Positions 56,438 through 64,000 of a stretch of DNA of 64,000 nt are shown one piece after another. The notes under the pieces were generated by a model. It ran no database searches, was not told the origin of the DNA, and saw only the letters and a program-made list of their open reading frames with translations. Both the position numbers and the translations under genes were made by a program. Every line of letters begins with the position of its first letter. Within the stretch, counting starts at the first letter, position 1. Source of the DNA: Agilicoccus flavus (GTDB lineage Bacteria; Actinomycetota; Actinomycetes; Actinomycetales; Dermatophilaceae); assembly GCF_014857905.1 (NCBI RefSeq), contig NZ_JACYXE010000002.1, positions 248,001-312,000 of the forward strand. The letters run 5' to 3'.

Positions 56438-56474
56438 CCAGCCTCCGCGACGACAAGGACCCCGCGAACCCGCC

Positions 56475-57755
56475 ATGAAACACCTCAAGGCCGTCTTCGG
56501 CAACGACACTCGCCAGTTCGGGATGATCTTCGCGCTCATCGCGCTCATCGTCTTCTTCCAGGTGCGGACGAACGGTCTGCTCCTCACGCCGACCAACGTC
56601 ATCAACCTGTTCCAGGGCAACAGCTACATCCTCGTCCTTGCGATCGGAATGGTGCTCGTCATCATCGCCGGGCACATCGACCTCTCGGTGGGCTCGGTCG
56701 CCGCAGCCGTCGGCATCAGCGTGGCGATCGCGATGCGGGACTGGAGCCTCCCGTGGGGTCTCGCGATCCTCTTCGGGCTGCTGATCGGCGCGATCATCGG
56801 CGCGTGGCAGGGATTCTGGGTCGCCTACGTCGGCATCCCCGCGTTCATCGTCACCCTCGCCGGAATGCTCATCTTCCGCGGGCTCAACCAGAAGATCGGA
56901 GACTCGGACTCGATCCCCGTCCCGAACGGGTATCAGGTCATCGGTCGCGGTTACCTGCCCGAGTTCGGGCCGCTCACCGGGTACAACAACCTCACGCTGA
57001 TCATCGGCCTCGCCCTCATCGCCGCGATCGTCACGGGCGCCCTGCGCACGCGGCGCAACCAGCGGAAGATCGGCGCGGACATGGCGCCCATGTGGACGGT
57101 CGTCGTGCGCCTCCTGCTCATCTGCGGCGCGATCCTCGCGGTGACCCTGCTGTTCGCGTCGGGACGGCGGGGCACGTCGTTCCCGGTCTCGGGTCTGATC
57201 CTCGGCGTCCTGGTGCTGATCTACAGCTTCGTGTCGTCCCGGACCGTGATCGGCCGGCACGTCTACGCGGTCGGTGGCAACAAGCACGCGGCCGAGCTGT
57301 CGGGTGTTAAAAGCAAGCAGATCAACTTCCTCGTCATGATGAACATGTCGATCCTCGCGGCACTGGCGGGGATGATGTTCGTCGCCCGCTCGACCGCCTC
57401 CGGTCCGTCGGACGGCGTCAACTGGGAGCTCGACGCGATCGCCGCCGTCTTCATCGGTGGCGCCGCGGTCAGCGGCGGCGTGGGCACGGTCGTCGGCTCG
57501 ATCGTCGGAGGGCTCGTCATGGCCGTCCTCAACAACGGCATGCAGTTGCTGTCCGTGGGCGCGGACGACACGTCCATCATCAAGGGCCTCGTCCTGCTCC
57601 TCGCCGTCGCGTTCGACGTCTACAACAAGTCCCAAGGACGCCCGTCCCTCATCGGGCGGCTGACGTCGGGTCGCCGGGACCGACCGGCGGTCGAACAGCC
57701 TGCACCCGCCGACCCCGCCCGGAACATCTCCGAAACGGTCCACACCGAGGCCTGA
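56475..57755 (+). CDS. Sugar ABC transporter permease (CUT2)
   Basis: A 426-residue permease with about ten membrane helices, XylH/GguB-like. Family motifs are NVINLFQGNSYILVLAIGM, IDLSVGSVAAAVG, GIPAFIVTLAGMLIFRGLN and, near the end, AIAAVFIGGAAVSGGVGTVVG. A central polar loop of about 60 residues (NGYQVIGRGYLPEFGPLTGY; RTRRNQRKIGADM) fits the longer XylH subgroup. It lies 37 bases after the ATPase gene. Confidence 0.92.
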   Translation: MKHLKAVFGNDTRQFGMIFALIALIVFFQVRTNGLLLTPTNVINLFQGNSYILVLAIGMVLVIIAGHIDLSVGSVAAAVGISVAIAMRDWSLPWGLAILFGLLIGAIIGAWQGFWVAYVGIPAFIVTLAGMLIFRGLNQKIGDSDSIPVPNGYQVIGRGYLPEFGPLTGYNNLTLIIGLALIAAIVTGALRTRRNQRKIGADMAPMWTVVVRLLLICGAILAVTLLFASGRRGTSFPVSGLILGVLVLIYSFVSSRTVIGRHVYAVGGNKHAAELSGVKSKQINFLVMMNMSILAALAGMMFVARSTASGPSDGVNWELDAIAAVFIGGAAVSGGVGTVVGSIVGGLVMAVLNNGMQLLSVGADDTSIIKGLVLLLAVAFDVYNKSQGRPSLIGRLTSGRRDRPAVEQPAPADPARNISETVHTEA

Positions 57756-57805
57756 GTGCCTGGCAGCACCGACGTTTTTCCCACCGAAGAGAAAGAAGCA
57801 CCACC

Positions 57806-58933
57806 ATGCGCAGAATCACGACCATCGCCGTCGCCGTGACGGCGGCGTCCGCCCTCGCCCTCGCCGGCTGCGGCCGCGCCGACGAGGGTGCCGCGAACAC
57901 GGGCTCGGGCGGCGGGTCCACCGCCGGTTCCACCGGCGGCGGCACGGCGGGCTTCCCGGCCGACAGCCTCATCGGTGTCTCCCTCCCGCAGAAGACCTCG
58001 GAGAACTGGGTCCTCGCGGAGAACCTCTTCAAGACCGACCTGGCGGGCGCGGGCTTCAAGACCGACGTGCAGTTCGCCAACAACGGTGTCGCCGAGCAGC
58101 AGAACATCGTGCAGTCGATGGTGACCAAGGGGGCCAAGGTCATCGTCATCGGCCCCATCGACCCGGCGCAGCTCGGTACGCAGCTGCAGGCCGCCAAGGA
58201 CGCCGGCGCGACCGTCATCTCCTACGACCGCCTGCTGTCCAACTCCCCGAACGTCGACTACTTCGCGGCGTACGACAACGTCAAGGTCGGTGAGCTGCAG
58301 GGCCAGGCGCTGCTCGACGGGCTGAAGGCCAAGAAGCCGAACGGTCCCTACAACATCGAGATCTTCGCGGGCGCGCCGATCGACGGGAACGCCACGTCGT
58401 TCTACGACGGCGCGATGAAGGTCCTCAAGCCGAAGATCGACGACGGCACCCTCAAGGTCGTCTCGGGCCAGACCGGGTTCAAGCAGGCCGCCACCGCGGA
58501 CTGGAAGGGCGAGAACGCGCAGAAGCGCATGGACACGCTACTCGCCGGGTCGTACACGAACGCGCAGCTCGACGGCGTCCTGTCGCCCAACGACACGATC
58601 GCCCGCGCGATCCTCACCTCGGTCAAGCAGGCCGGCAAGCCGATCCCCGTCGTGACGGGTCAGGACTCCGAGGTCGAGTCGGTCAAGTCGATCGTCGCCG
58701 GGGAGCAGTACTCGACGATCAACAAGGACACGCGCAAGCTGGTCAAGGCGACGGTCCAGATGGTCAAGGATCTGCAGGCCGGTAAGCAGCCGCAGGTCAC
58801 CGACACGTCCTCGTACAACAACGGGACCAAGGTCGTCCCGGCCTTGCTCCTGCCCCCGATGATCGTCACGAAGGCCAACGTCAAGGAGGCCTACGCGGAC
58901 GACCCGACCCTGAGCAAGCTCACGAACGGCTGA
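57806..58933 (+). CDS. Sugar-binding lipoprotein (CUT2, ChvE/XylF-like)
   Basis: A 375-residue periplasmic-binding-type lipoprotein. Signal peptide ITTIAVAVTAASALALAGC puts the lipid on Cys 22, then a Gly/Ser/Thr linker. The mature domain has IGVSLPQKTSENWVLAENLF, IVIGPIDPAQLGTQLQAAKD, VISYDRLL and LDGVLSPNDTIARAILTSVK, typical of ChvE and XylF aldose receptors. Third gene of the importer operon, 50 bases after the permease, and closed by a strong hairpin. Likely ligands are xylose, glucose or galactose. Confidence 0.93.
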   Translation: MRRITTIAVAVTAASALALAGCGRADEGAANTGSGGGSTAGSTGGGTAGFPADSLIGVSLPQKTSENWVLAENLFKTDLAGAGFKTDVQFANNGVAEQQNIVQSMVTKGAKVIVIGPIDPAQLGTQLQAAKDAGATVISYDRLLSNSPNVDYFAAYDNVKVGELQGQALLDGLKAKKPNGPYNIEIFAGAPIDGNATSFYDGAMKVLKPKIDDGTLKVVSGQTGFKQAATADWKGENAQKRMDTLLAGSYTNAQLDGVLSPNDTIARAILTSVKQAGKPIPVVTGQDSEVESVKSIVAGEQYSTINKDTRKLVKATVQMVKDLQAGKQPQVTDTSSYNNGTKVVPALLLPPMIVTKANVKEAYADDPTLSKLTNG

Positions 58934-58947
58934 TCCTCGCCACCCCC

Positions 58948-58980
58948 GAACGGGCCCCGGTCGACGACCGGGGCCCGTTC
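58948..58980 (+). terminator. Terminator of the sugar importer operon
   Basis: A perfect 15-bp stem GAACGGGCCCCGGTC / GACCGGGGCCCGTTC with a GAC loop. Confidence 0.85.
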
Positions 58981-59018
58981 GACGTGCCGGCCGAGGGGCC
59001 GTTGTCCTCGCGTGACCG

Positions 59019-59471
59019 TCAGGCCCGGCACCAGCTCAGGACGTCGAGCGTCGCTGCGGCCCCGTTGGCCGCCTTGACGCCCTTGCCCTTCGTCGTGAGG
59101 ACGATGACACCGTTGCCGACCACCGCGACGACGCAGCCGAGCCCCGCCGTCAGCTTGGCCATGCCCTGGGGGTCGGCCGGTGTCCCAGCCGAGGTCCACG
59201 GCGTGGATGACACGAGGTTCCCGTGGATGAACTTCTGGAGATACGAGCCCTTGCAGGTGTTCAACCGCTCGCCCGGCCGCAGGAAGTACGACTGACCGGT
59301 CCCGTGAATGCACTGGTAGTAGTACGTGCCCGCCGGGTCGGAGGCTCCGGCGGCCGACGCCCGTTGCGGGGCGAGAGCGAGGACGCCGACGGCGAGCAGG
59401 ACGACGACGATCGACGTGAGGGCTCGGGTCAGTGATCGGGCCGTGAGAGCGGGGCGGAGGGTGACCGGCAT
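59019..59471 (-). CDS. Secreted Cys-containing hypothetical protein
   Basis: A 150-residue protein with a classic signal peptide (SIVVVLLAVGVLALAP and an ASA-A cleavage site near residue 40). The mature domain of about 110 residues has four Cys, in QCIHGTGQSYFLRPGERLNTC, GLGCVVAVVGNG and the C-terminal LSWC, so two disulfides are likely. I do not recognise the family. ATG 59471 has GAGGAGG upstream. It lies between a sugar importer and a GH3 gene but reads the other way. Confidence 0.7.
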   Translation of the reverse strand: MPVTLRPALTARSLTRALTSIVVVLLAVGVLALAPQRASAAGASDPAGTYYYQCIHGTGQSYFLRPGERLNTCKGSYLQKFIHGNLVSSTPWTSAGTPADPQGMAKLTAGLGCVVAVVGNGVIVLTTKGKGVKAANGAAATLDVLSWCRA

Positions 59472-59710
59472 AGGGAGCCTCCTCGGATGAGCGGGGCGCC
59501 GCCTCGGTCGTCCGGGCGGGGGCGCCACGTTACGCACGCCCGTCGATCGACGGGGTGGGAGCAGCGGTCCTCTGTGGATACGGACGACCCGGCGCTGGAC
59601 CGAGGACGTCCCCGGCCGCAGCCGGTCGCGGCCCGGGGAACTGTGGAAGGGTGGCGAGACCGACCCATCGACCGACGTCTGCGGACGTCCGCCACGTCCG
59701 GAGGACACCG

Positions 59711-61969
59711 ATGACAGCCAGCTCCGAGCGCATCGAGGCGCTCATCGCCGACATGACCCCCGAAGAGAAGGCGGGGCAGCTCACCCAGTTCTTCTACTTC
59801 GGGGACGCGGCCGGTGCGGCCGAGGCCGAGAACATGGGCGGGGCCGACGATCTCGCGAGCCAGCCGCGGATGGTGGAGGAGCAGCTGGGCCGGGGCCTCG
59901 TCGGGTCGCTGCTCTTCGTCCGGGACGCGCCGGGCATCAACCGGCTCCAGCGCATGACGATCGAGGGCAACCGGCACGGCATCCCCGCGATCTTCGGCTT
60001 CGACGTCATCCACGGCCTGCGCACGATCCTGCCCGTGCCCATCGCCCTCGCGGCGTCCTGGGACCCGGACACGATCGAGCGCGGCCAGGCGGTCGCCGCC
60101 GCCGAGGCCCGGGCCGTCGGGCTGCACTGGACCTTCGCCCCGATGGTCGACATCGCGCGCGACCCGCGGTGGGGTCGCATCATCGAGGGCGCCGGGGAGG
60201 ACCCCTACCTCGGGGCGGCCGTCGCCGCCGCGCAGGTGCGCGGCTTCCAGGGCGCCGACCGGTCGGGGCTGCGCTCGCAGGACCGGATCATCGCCGGCCC
60301 CAAGCACTTCGCCGGGTACGGCTACTCCGCCGGCGGCCGCGACTACGACGAGGCCGAGATCTCGGACGCGACGCTGCGTAACGTCGTCCTCCCGCCGTTC
60401 AAGGCCGCGATCGACGCCGGGGCGGGCAACGTCATGACCGCCTACATGGACCTCAACGGGATCCCCGCGACGGGCAACGACTGGCTCTTCCGCGACGTGC
60501 TGCGCGGGGAGTGGGGCTTCGACGGCTTCGTCGTCAGCGACGCGATGGCCGTCCACAACCTCGGCACCCGCGGCTTCGCGCGCGACCTCACCGAGGCGGG
60601 CGCGCGGGCGCTGCACGCGGGATGCGACCTCGAGATGGCCATCCAGGACCCCTCGTACGGCCACCTCGTGGAGGCCCTCGACCGCGGCCTCGTCACGCAG
60701 GACGAGCTCGACGAGTCGGTCCGCCGCGTCCTGCGGGCCAAGGAGGCGCTCGGGCTGTTCGACGACCCGTACGTCGACGAGGAGCGCGCGGCCGCCGTCA
60801 TCGCCGACCCGGCCCACCGGCAGGTCGCCCGCGAGGCCGCGGAACGCACCGCCGTCCTCCTGCGCAACGAGGGCTCGGTGCTGCCCCTCGACCCGGCGGG
60901 CACGAAGAACGTCGCCGTGCTCGGCGCGCTGGCGTCGTCGCGCCGCGACACCCTCGGCCCCTGGTGCTTCGACTTCGACCTGAACGAGACGGTGACCGTC
61001 CTCGACGGCATCCGGAACCGCCTGGAGGGCACCGGCGCCCGGGTGAGCTACGCGCCCGGCGTCGGCGCGAGCCTGAGGCAGACCGCGTCGATCTTCGACG
61101 TCTGGGGTGACAACATCCCGCTCGACCCCGACGACTTCGGCGACGCCGACGCCGAGCTGGATCGCGCCGCCGCGCTCGCCGCCGAGAGCGACGTGGCGAT
61201 CGTCGTCGTCGGCGAGTGGCAGAACATGATCGGTGAGCAGGCGTCCCGGTCGACGCTCGACCTCCCCGGGCGCCAGCTCGAGCTCCTCCGGCGGGTCGTC
61301 GTGACCGGCACCCCGACCGTCGCGGTCCTCATGAACGGCCGGCCCCTCGACCTGCGCTGGGCGAGCGAGCACGTGCCCGCGATCCTCGACGTCTGGTACC
61401 CGGGCACGAGCGGCGGCGACGCCGTGGCCCGGCTCCTGTTCGGCGACGTCGTCCCGGCCGGACGGCTGCCGTTCACGTGGCCGCGCAGCGTCGGGCAGGT
61501 CCCGATCACCTACAGCCACGCGATCGGCCACGACCCGGCCCACCAGGCCGAGCGCTACTGGGACGAGGAGAGCACGCCGCTGTTCCCGTTCGGGTTCGGG
61601 CTGAGCTACGCGCAGTTCGCCTACGGGGAGGTCGAGCTCAGCGCGACCTCGATCACACCGGGGGAGAGCCTGTCCGCCTCGGTCGAGGTGCGCAACGTCT
61701 CGGACGTCGACGCCGACGAGGTCGTCCAGCTCTACGTCCACCAGCGGTGGGGGAGGAGCTCGCGGCCGGTGCGCCTGCTCAAGGGCTTCGCGCGGGCGCA
61801 CGTTCCCGCGGGGGCCACGCAGCGGGTCGAGTTCACCGTCGGCCCCGACGAGCTGCGGTACTGGAACGCGGCGCTGCGCGACTGGGTGCTCGACCCCGCG
61901 GAGTACGTGCTCGGCATCGGCGGCGACTCGACGGTGCCGCTGACCGCCGAGTTCACGGTCTCGGACTGA
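59711..61969 (+). CDS. bglX: Glycoside hydrolase family 3 beta-glycosidase
   Basis: A 752-residue GH3 enzyme, BglX-like, that cleaves terminal beta-glucosides or xylosides. The TIM-barrel domain runs to about residue 350 with GIPAIFGFDVIHGLRTILP, WTFAPMVDIARDPRWGRIIE, GPKHFAGYGYSAGGRDYD, and nucleophile Asp in GFDGFVVSDAMAVHNLG. The second alpha/beta domain has VPAILDVWYPGTSGGDAVAR, and a fibronectin-III-like domain ends the chain (VRNVSDVDADEVVQLYVHQR). There is no signal peptide, so it acts on imported sugars. ATG 59711 is the start. Confidence 0.94.
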   Translation: MTASSERIEALIADMTPEEKAGQLTQFFYFGDAAGAAEAENMGGADDLASQPRMVEEQLGRGLVGSLLFVRDAPGINRLQRMTIEGNRHGIPAIFGFDVIHGLRTILPVPIALAASWDPDTIERGQAVAAAEARAVGLHWTFAPMVDIARDPRWGRIIEGAGEDPYLGAAVAAAQVRGFQGADRSGLRSQDRIIAGPKHFAGYGYSAGGRDYDEAEISDATLRNVVLPPFKAAIDAGAGNVMTAYMDLNGIPATGNDWLFRDVLRGEWGFDGFVVSDAMAVHNLGTRGFARDLTEAGARALHAGCDLEMAIQDPSYGHLVEALDRGLVTQDELDESVRRVLRAKEALGLFDDPYVDEERAAAVIADPAHRQVAREAAERTAVLLRNEGSVLPLDPAGTKNVAVLGALASSRRDTLGPWCFDFDLNETVTVLDGIRNRLEGTGARVSYAPGVGASLRQTASIFDVWGDNIPLDPDDFGDADAELDRAAALAAESDVAIVVVGEWQNMIGEQASRSTLDLPGRQLELLRRVVVTGTPTVAVLMNGRPLDLRWASEHVPAILDVWYPGTSGGDAVARLLFGDVVPAGRLPFTWPRSVGQVPITYSHAIGHDPAHQAERYWDEESTPLFPFGFGLSYAQFAYGEVELSATSITPGESLSASVEVRNVSDVDADEVVQLYVHQRWGRSSRPVRLLKGFARAHVPAGATQRVEFTVGPDELRYWNAALRDWVLDPAEYVLGIGGDSTVPLTAEFTVSD

Positions 61970-61996
61970 CCGGGGCGCGGCCGGCCGGTCGCGCAC

Positions 61997-62031
61997 CGCG
62001 GGCCCGCCCCCTGCTCGGGGGTGGGCCCGCG
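61997..62031. terminator. Bidirectional hairpin between GH3 and LacI genes
   Basis: A 15-bp stem CGCGGGCCCGCCCCC / GGGGGTGGGCCCGCG with one G-U pair and a 5-base loop, between two convergent genes. Confidence 0.75.
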
Positions 62032-62065
62032 TCGTCTCGTGGCCGCACGGGCCGGGGCCGGGCCG

Positions 62066-63079
62066 TCAGGGCGGAGGGGCGGTCGACGCGCGCTCGACGA
62101 GCCTCGTCGCCATCTCGACCGGGGGCGTGGCCGTTCGCGGGGCCCGGACGCGCTCGACCGCGACCCGGACGGCCAGGGCCCCCATGTCGGTGAGGGGCTG
62201 GCGCACGGTCGTCAGCGGGGGCGAGGCGGTGGGAGCCGCGTAGCTGTCGTCGAAGCCCACGAGGGAGAGATCGTCGGGCACCCGCAGCCCGAGCCGCCGG
62301 GCCACGTCGACGACCCCGAGCGCCACCGCGTCGCTGGCCGCGAAGACGGCGGTCGGCCGGTCGGGACCGGTGAGCAGGCCGACGAGCCGGTCGGCGTCCG
62401 CGGGGGAGAACGACCCGGCCACGACGAGCTCACCCTCGGCGGGCATCCCCGCCCGGTGGAGCGCGCTCCGGTATCCCGCCAGCCGCTCGTTCCCGGGGGT
62501 CGAGGCGGGCGGGGAGCCCAGGAAGACGATCCGGCGGTGGCCGAGGCGCAGCAGGTGTTCGGTCGCCTGGACCCCGCCGCGCCAGTTCGTCGCGCCGATG
62601 CTCATCGCGCCGAGGGGGGTGGGCGCCGCCGGGTCGACGAGGACGAGGGGAGCGCCGAGTCGCCGACAGGTCGCCACGTGCTGCGCCGAGACCGGCGTGG
62701 TGATGAAGACGAAGGCCTCGGCGCCCCGTGCGTGGGCCCGTTCGAGCCACGGCACGCCCCCCGGCACGGGCTCGCGCCGCACGCGGTGCCACGTCGAGAG
62801 CACGACGGCCGCGTCGAGCTCGGCCGCCTCGGTGACGAGGGCGTCGAGGATCGTGCTCGCGTAGTGGTTGTCGAGGGAGTCGAAGACCACGGAGACGGTC
62901 GTCGTCCCGGCCGGGCTCGCGGCGCCGCGGCCGCGCGCGTACCCGAGACGGCGCGCGACCTCCTCGACCCTCAGGCGGGTGGACTCGGAGATGTCGCCCC
63001 GGCGGTTGAGGGCCTTGGAGGCCGTCCCCTTCGAGACGCCGGCGGTCCGTGCCACCACCCCCAGCGTCACCTCGGCCAT
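62066..63079 (-). CDS. LacI-family transcriptional regulator
   Basis: A 337-residue repressor. The helix-turn-helix and hinge are MAEVTLGVVARTAGVSKGTA, then SKALNRRGDISESTRLRV. The sugar-binding core has VSVVFDSLDNHYASTILDAL, ATEHLLRLGHRRIVFLGSP, VFAASDAVALGVVDVARRLG and LSLVGFDDSYAAPTASPPLT. ATG 63079 is the conserved start. Palindromes at 63081-63117 and 63286-63297 are probable binding sites, the second in front of a sugar-binding lipoprotein gene. It likely controls that importer and perhaps the GH3 gene. Confidence 0.93.
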   Translation of the reverse strand: MAEVTLGVVARTAGVSKGTASKALNRRGDISESTRLRVEEVARRLGYARGRGAASPAGTTTVSVVFDSLDNHYASTILDALVTEAAELDAAVVLSTWHRVRREPVPGGVPWLERAHARGAEAFVFITTPVSAQHVATCRRLGAPLVLVDPAAPTPLGAMSIGATNWRGGVQATEHLLRLGHRRIVFLGSPPASTPGNERLAGYRSALHRAGMPAEGELVVAGSFSPADADRLVGLLTGPDRPTAVFAASDAVALGVVDVARRLGLRVPDDLSLVGFDDSYAAPTASPPLTTVRQPLTDMGALAVRVAVERVRAPRTATPPVEMATRLVERASTAPPP

Positions 63080-63080
63080 G

Positions 63081-63117
63081 GTTACCGAGCGTAACCGTCT
63101 CCGCACGGTTTCGAAAC
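63081..63117. promoter_or_regulatory. Palindromes upstream of the LacI gene
   Basis: GTTAC-N5-GTAAC (63081-63095) and GTTTCGAAAC (63108-63117) lie immediately before the LacI gene start. The second resembles the operator at 63286 and suggests autoregulation. Confidence 0.55.
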
Positions 63118-63285
63118 GTTGCGAGCCTGCTCGACCGACGAGGGCGCCTGCGCCACAGCGGCGGGGCGGGAGGGAGCGTCTCGACCCCCCGGTCGGCGCC
63201 GCGGCCGTTGCCGGATCGTGACCCGCGTGGGCCTGGGTGTGACCCGGCTCACGGGGTCACTGTTCCTTCAAGCGCGAAACATGTT

Positions 63286-63297
63286 CGAAACGTTTCG
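63286..63297. promoter_or_regulatory. LacI-type operator before the binding-protein gene
   Basis: CGAAACGTTTCG is a perfect 12-bp palindrome with the central CG typical of LacI-family sites. It lies 44 bases upstream of the binding-protein start. GCGAAAC at 63273 may be a second half-site. Confidence 0.7.
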
Positions 63298-63340
63298 TGC
63301 CCAAGTCGGTGTCCCAGGTGGTCACAGAGAGGTGACAGCA

Positions 63341-64000
63341 ATGATGCGTACCCGGATGGCGGTCGTCGGAGCAGTGACGGCGACGACCCTCGCCCTCGCC
63401 GCGTGTGGCGGCGGAGCCCAGCCCTCGGGCCCGGCCGGAGCGACCGGCGGCGGCGGTGGAGGTCAGGCCGGCGCGAACGGCTTCTCCGCGTGGGTGCTCA
63501 CGGGCGCCACGCAGACGACGATGAAGAACTCGCTCGAGCAGTGGACCCAGGCCCACGCCGACGCCCCCGCGACCGCCGAGTACTTCGCCAACGACTCCTA
63601 CAAGGAGAAGATCCGCACCGCCGTGGGGTCGGGGAACGCGCCGACGCTCATCTGGAGCTGGGCCGGCGGGACGCTCAAGGACTACGTGAAGAACAAGAAC
63701 GTCGTCGACCTCACCGCCTCGACCAAGACGCTGCAGGACCGGATCGTGCCCTCCGTCATGGAGACCGGCAAGGTCGACGGCAAGGTGTACGCCGTCCCGA
63801 ACAACAACGCCCAGCCCGTGCTCATGTACACGAACAAGGAGGTCCTGTCGAAGGCCGGCATCAACGCCGCCCCGAAGACCTACGCCGAGCTGCTCGACCA
63901 GGTGCAGAAGCTCAAGTCGGCCGGGGTCGACACGCCGATCGCCCTCGCGGGCCAGAGCCTGTGGCCCGAGCTCATGTGGATCGAGTACCTCGTGGACCGC
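63341..64000 (+). CDS. Sugar ABC transporter substrate-binding lipoprotein (partial)
   Basis: The first 220 residues of a family 1 extracellular solute-binding protein; it runs off the window. Signal peptide MAVVGAVTATTLALAACG gives a lipobox Cys near residue 22, then a Gly-rich linker. The mature part has WTQAHADAPATAEYFANDSY, APTLIWSWAGGTLKDYVKN, GKVYAVPNNNAQPVLMYTNK and YAELLDQVQKLKSAGVDTP, the layout of CUT1 oligosaccharide receptors. ATG 63341 (or the ATG next to it) follows GAGAGGTG. Permease genes should follow downstream, under the LacI operator at 63286. Confidence 0.9.
   Translation, partial: MMRTRMAVVGAVTATTLALAACGGGAQPSGPAGATGGGGGGQAGANGFSAWVLTGATQTTMKNSLEQWTQAHADAPATAEYFANDSYKEKIRTAVGSGNAPTLIWSWAGGTLKDYVKNKNVVDLTASTKTLQDRIVPSVMETGKVDGKVYAVPNNNAQPVLMYTNKEVLSKAGINAAPKTYAELLDQVQKLKSAGVDTPIALAGQSLWPELMWIEYLVDR

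Overview
The window is very GC-rich actinobacterial chromosome. Gene content and order (rpmB, DAK2-domain protein, recG, rsmD, coaD, DUF177, rpmF, rnc, mutM; then smc, ftsY, amtB, glnK, glnD), many GTG starts, an HU protein with a short basic tail, a DUF222/13E12-type HNH protein, CofC and DUF3515 point to the Micrococcales, perhaps a Dermatophilaceae/Intrasporangiaceae-like genus. That placement is inference.

Layout. 1-3.8 kb: 3' end of gltX, a uridine-kinase-like P-loop protein, a HAD hydrolase, a GcvR-like ACT protein and the sseA-SufE pair. 3.9-9.0 kb: a decaying catabolic cluster on the minus strand (GntR regulator, frameshifted DUF3500 gene, doubly frameshifted AAHS-type MFS transporter, intact FAD monooxygenase) facing a headless FAH-family fragment. 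9.1-14.5 kb: HNH protein carrying an in-frame repeat, DUF309, sirtuin, glutaminyl-tRNA synthetase, tRNA-Gln(CUG) and tRNA-Glu(CUC). 14.5-21.5 kb: IclR regulator divergent from leuCD, HU, a six-unit 54-bp tandem array that forms the 3' end of cofC, then plsC-gpsA. 21.5-33.9 kb: a small lipoprotein in a gene-poor patch, then ddl, DUF3515, thiL, rpmB and the recG-to-mutM block. 34.0-35.2 kb: an Abi_2/HEPN abortive-infection gene preceded by its own promoter and a short terminated RNA. 35.4-38.5 kb: an unrecognised protein, acylphosphatase and two paralogous lipoproteins. 38.8-44.6 kb: smc, a membrane-anchored hypothetical, ftsY. 44.7-48.6 kb: a flippase, a glycosyltransferase and a DUF2236 protein between ftsY and amtB. 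48.7-53.4 kb: the amtB-glnK-glnD nitrogen module. 53.5-64.0 kb: carbohydrate uptake genes (ROK regulator, CUT2 ABC importer, secreted Cys protein, GH3 glycosidase, LacI regulator, start of a second sugar-binding lipoprotein).

How genes work together. GlnK and GlnD probably tune AmtB and nitrogen control. LeuCD is probably controlled by the divergent IclR protein through an inverted repeat over the leuC -35 region. The ROK regulator and its ABC operon share an operator-like sequence. The LacI regulator has palindromes at its own start and before the next sugar-binding protein.

The two most interesting signals are the promoter/short RNA/terminator/Abi_2 unit at 34.07-35.19 kb, which has the architecture of an RNA-antitoxin system, and a short frame-preserving repeat that occurs as a 54-bp tandem array, as an insertion in the HNH domain of another gene, and in degraded form in a glycosyltransferase linker.
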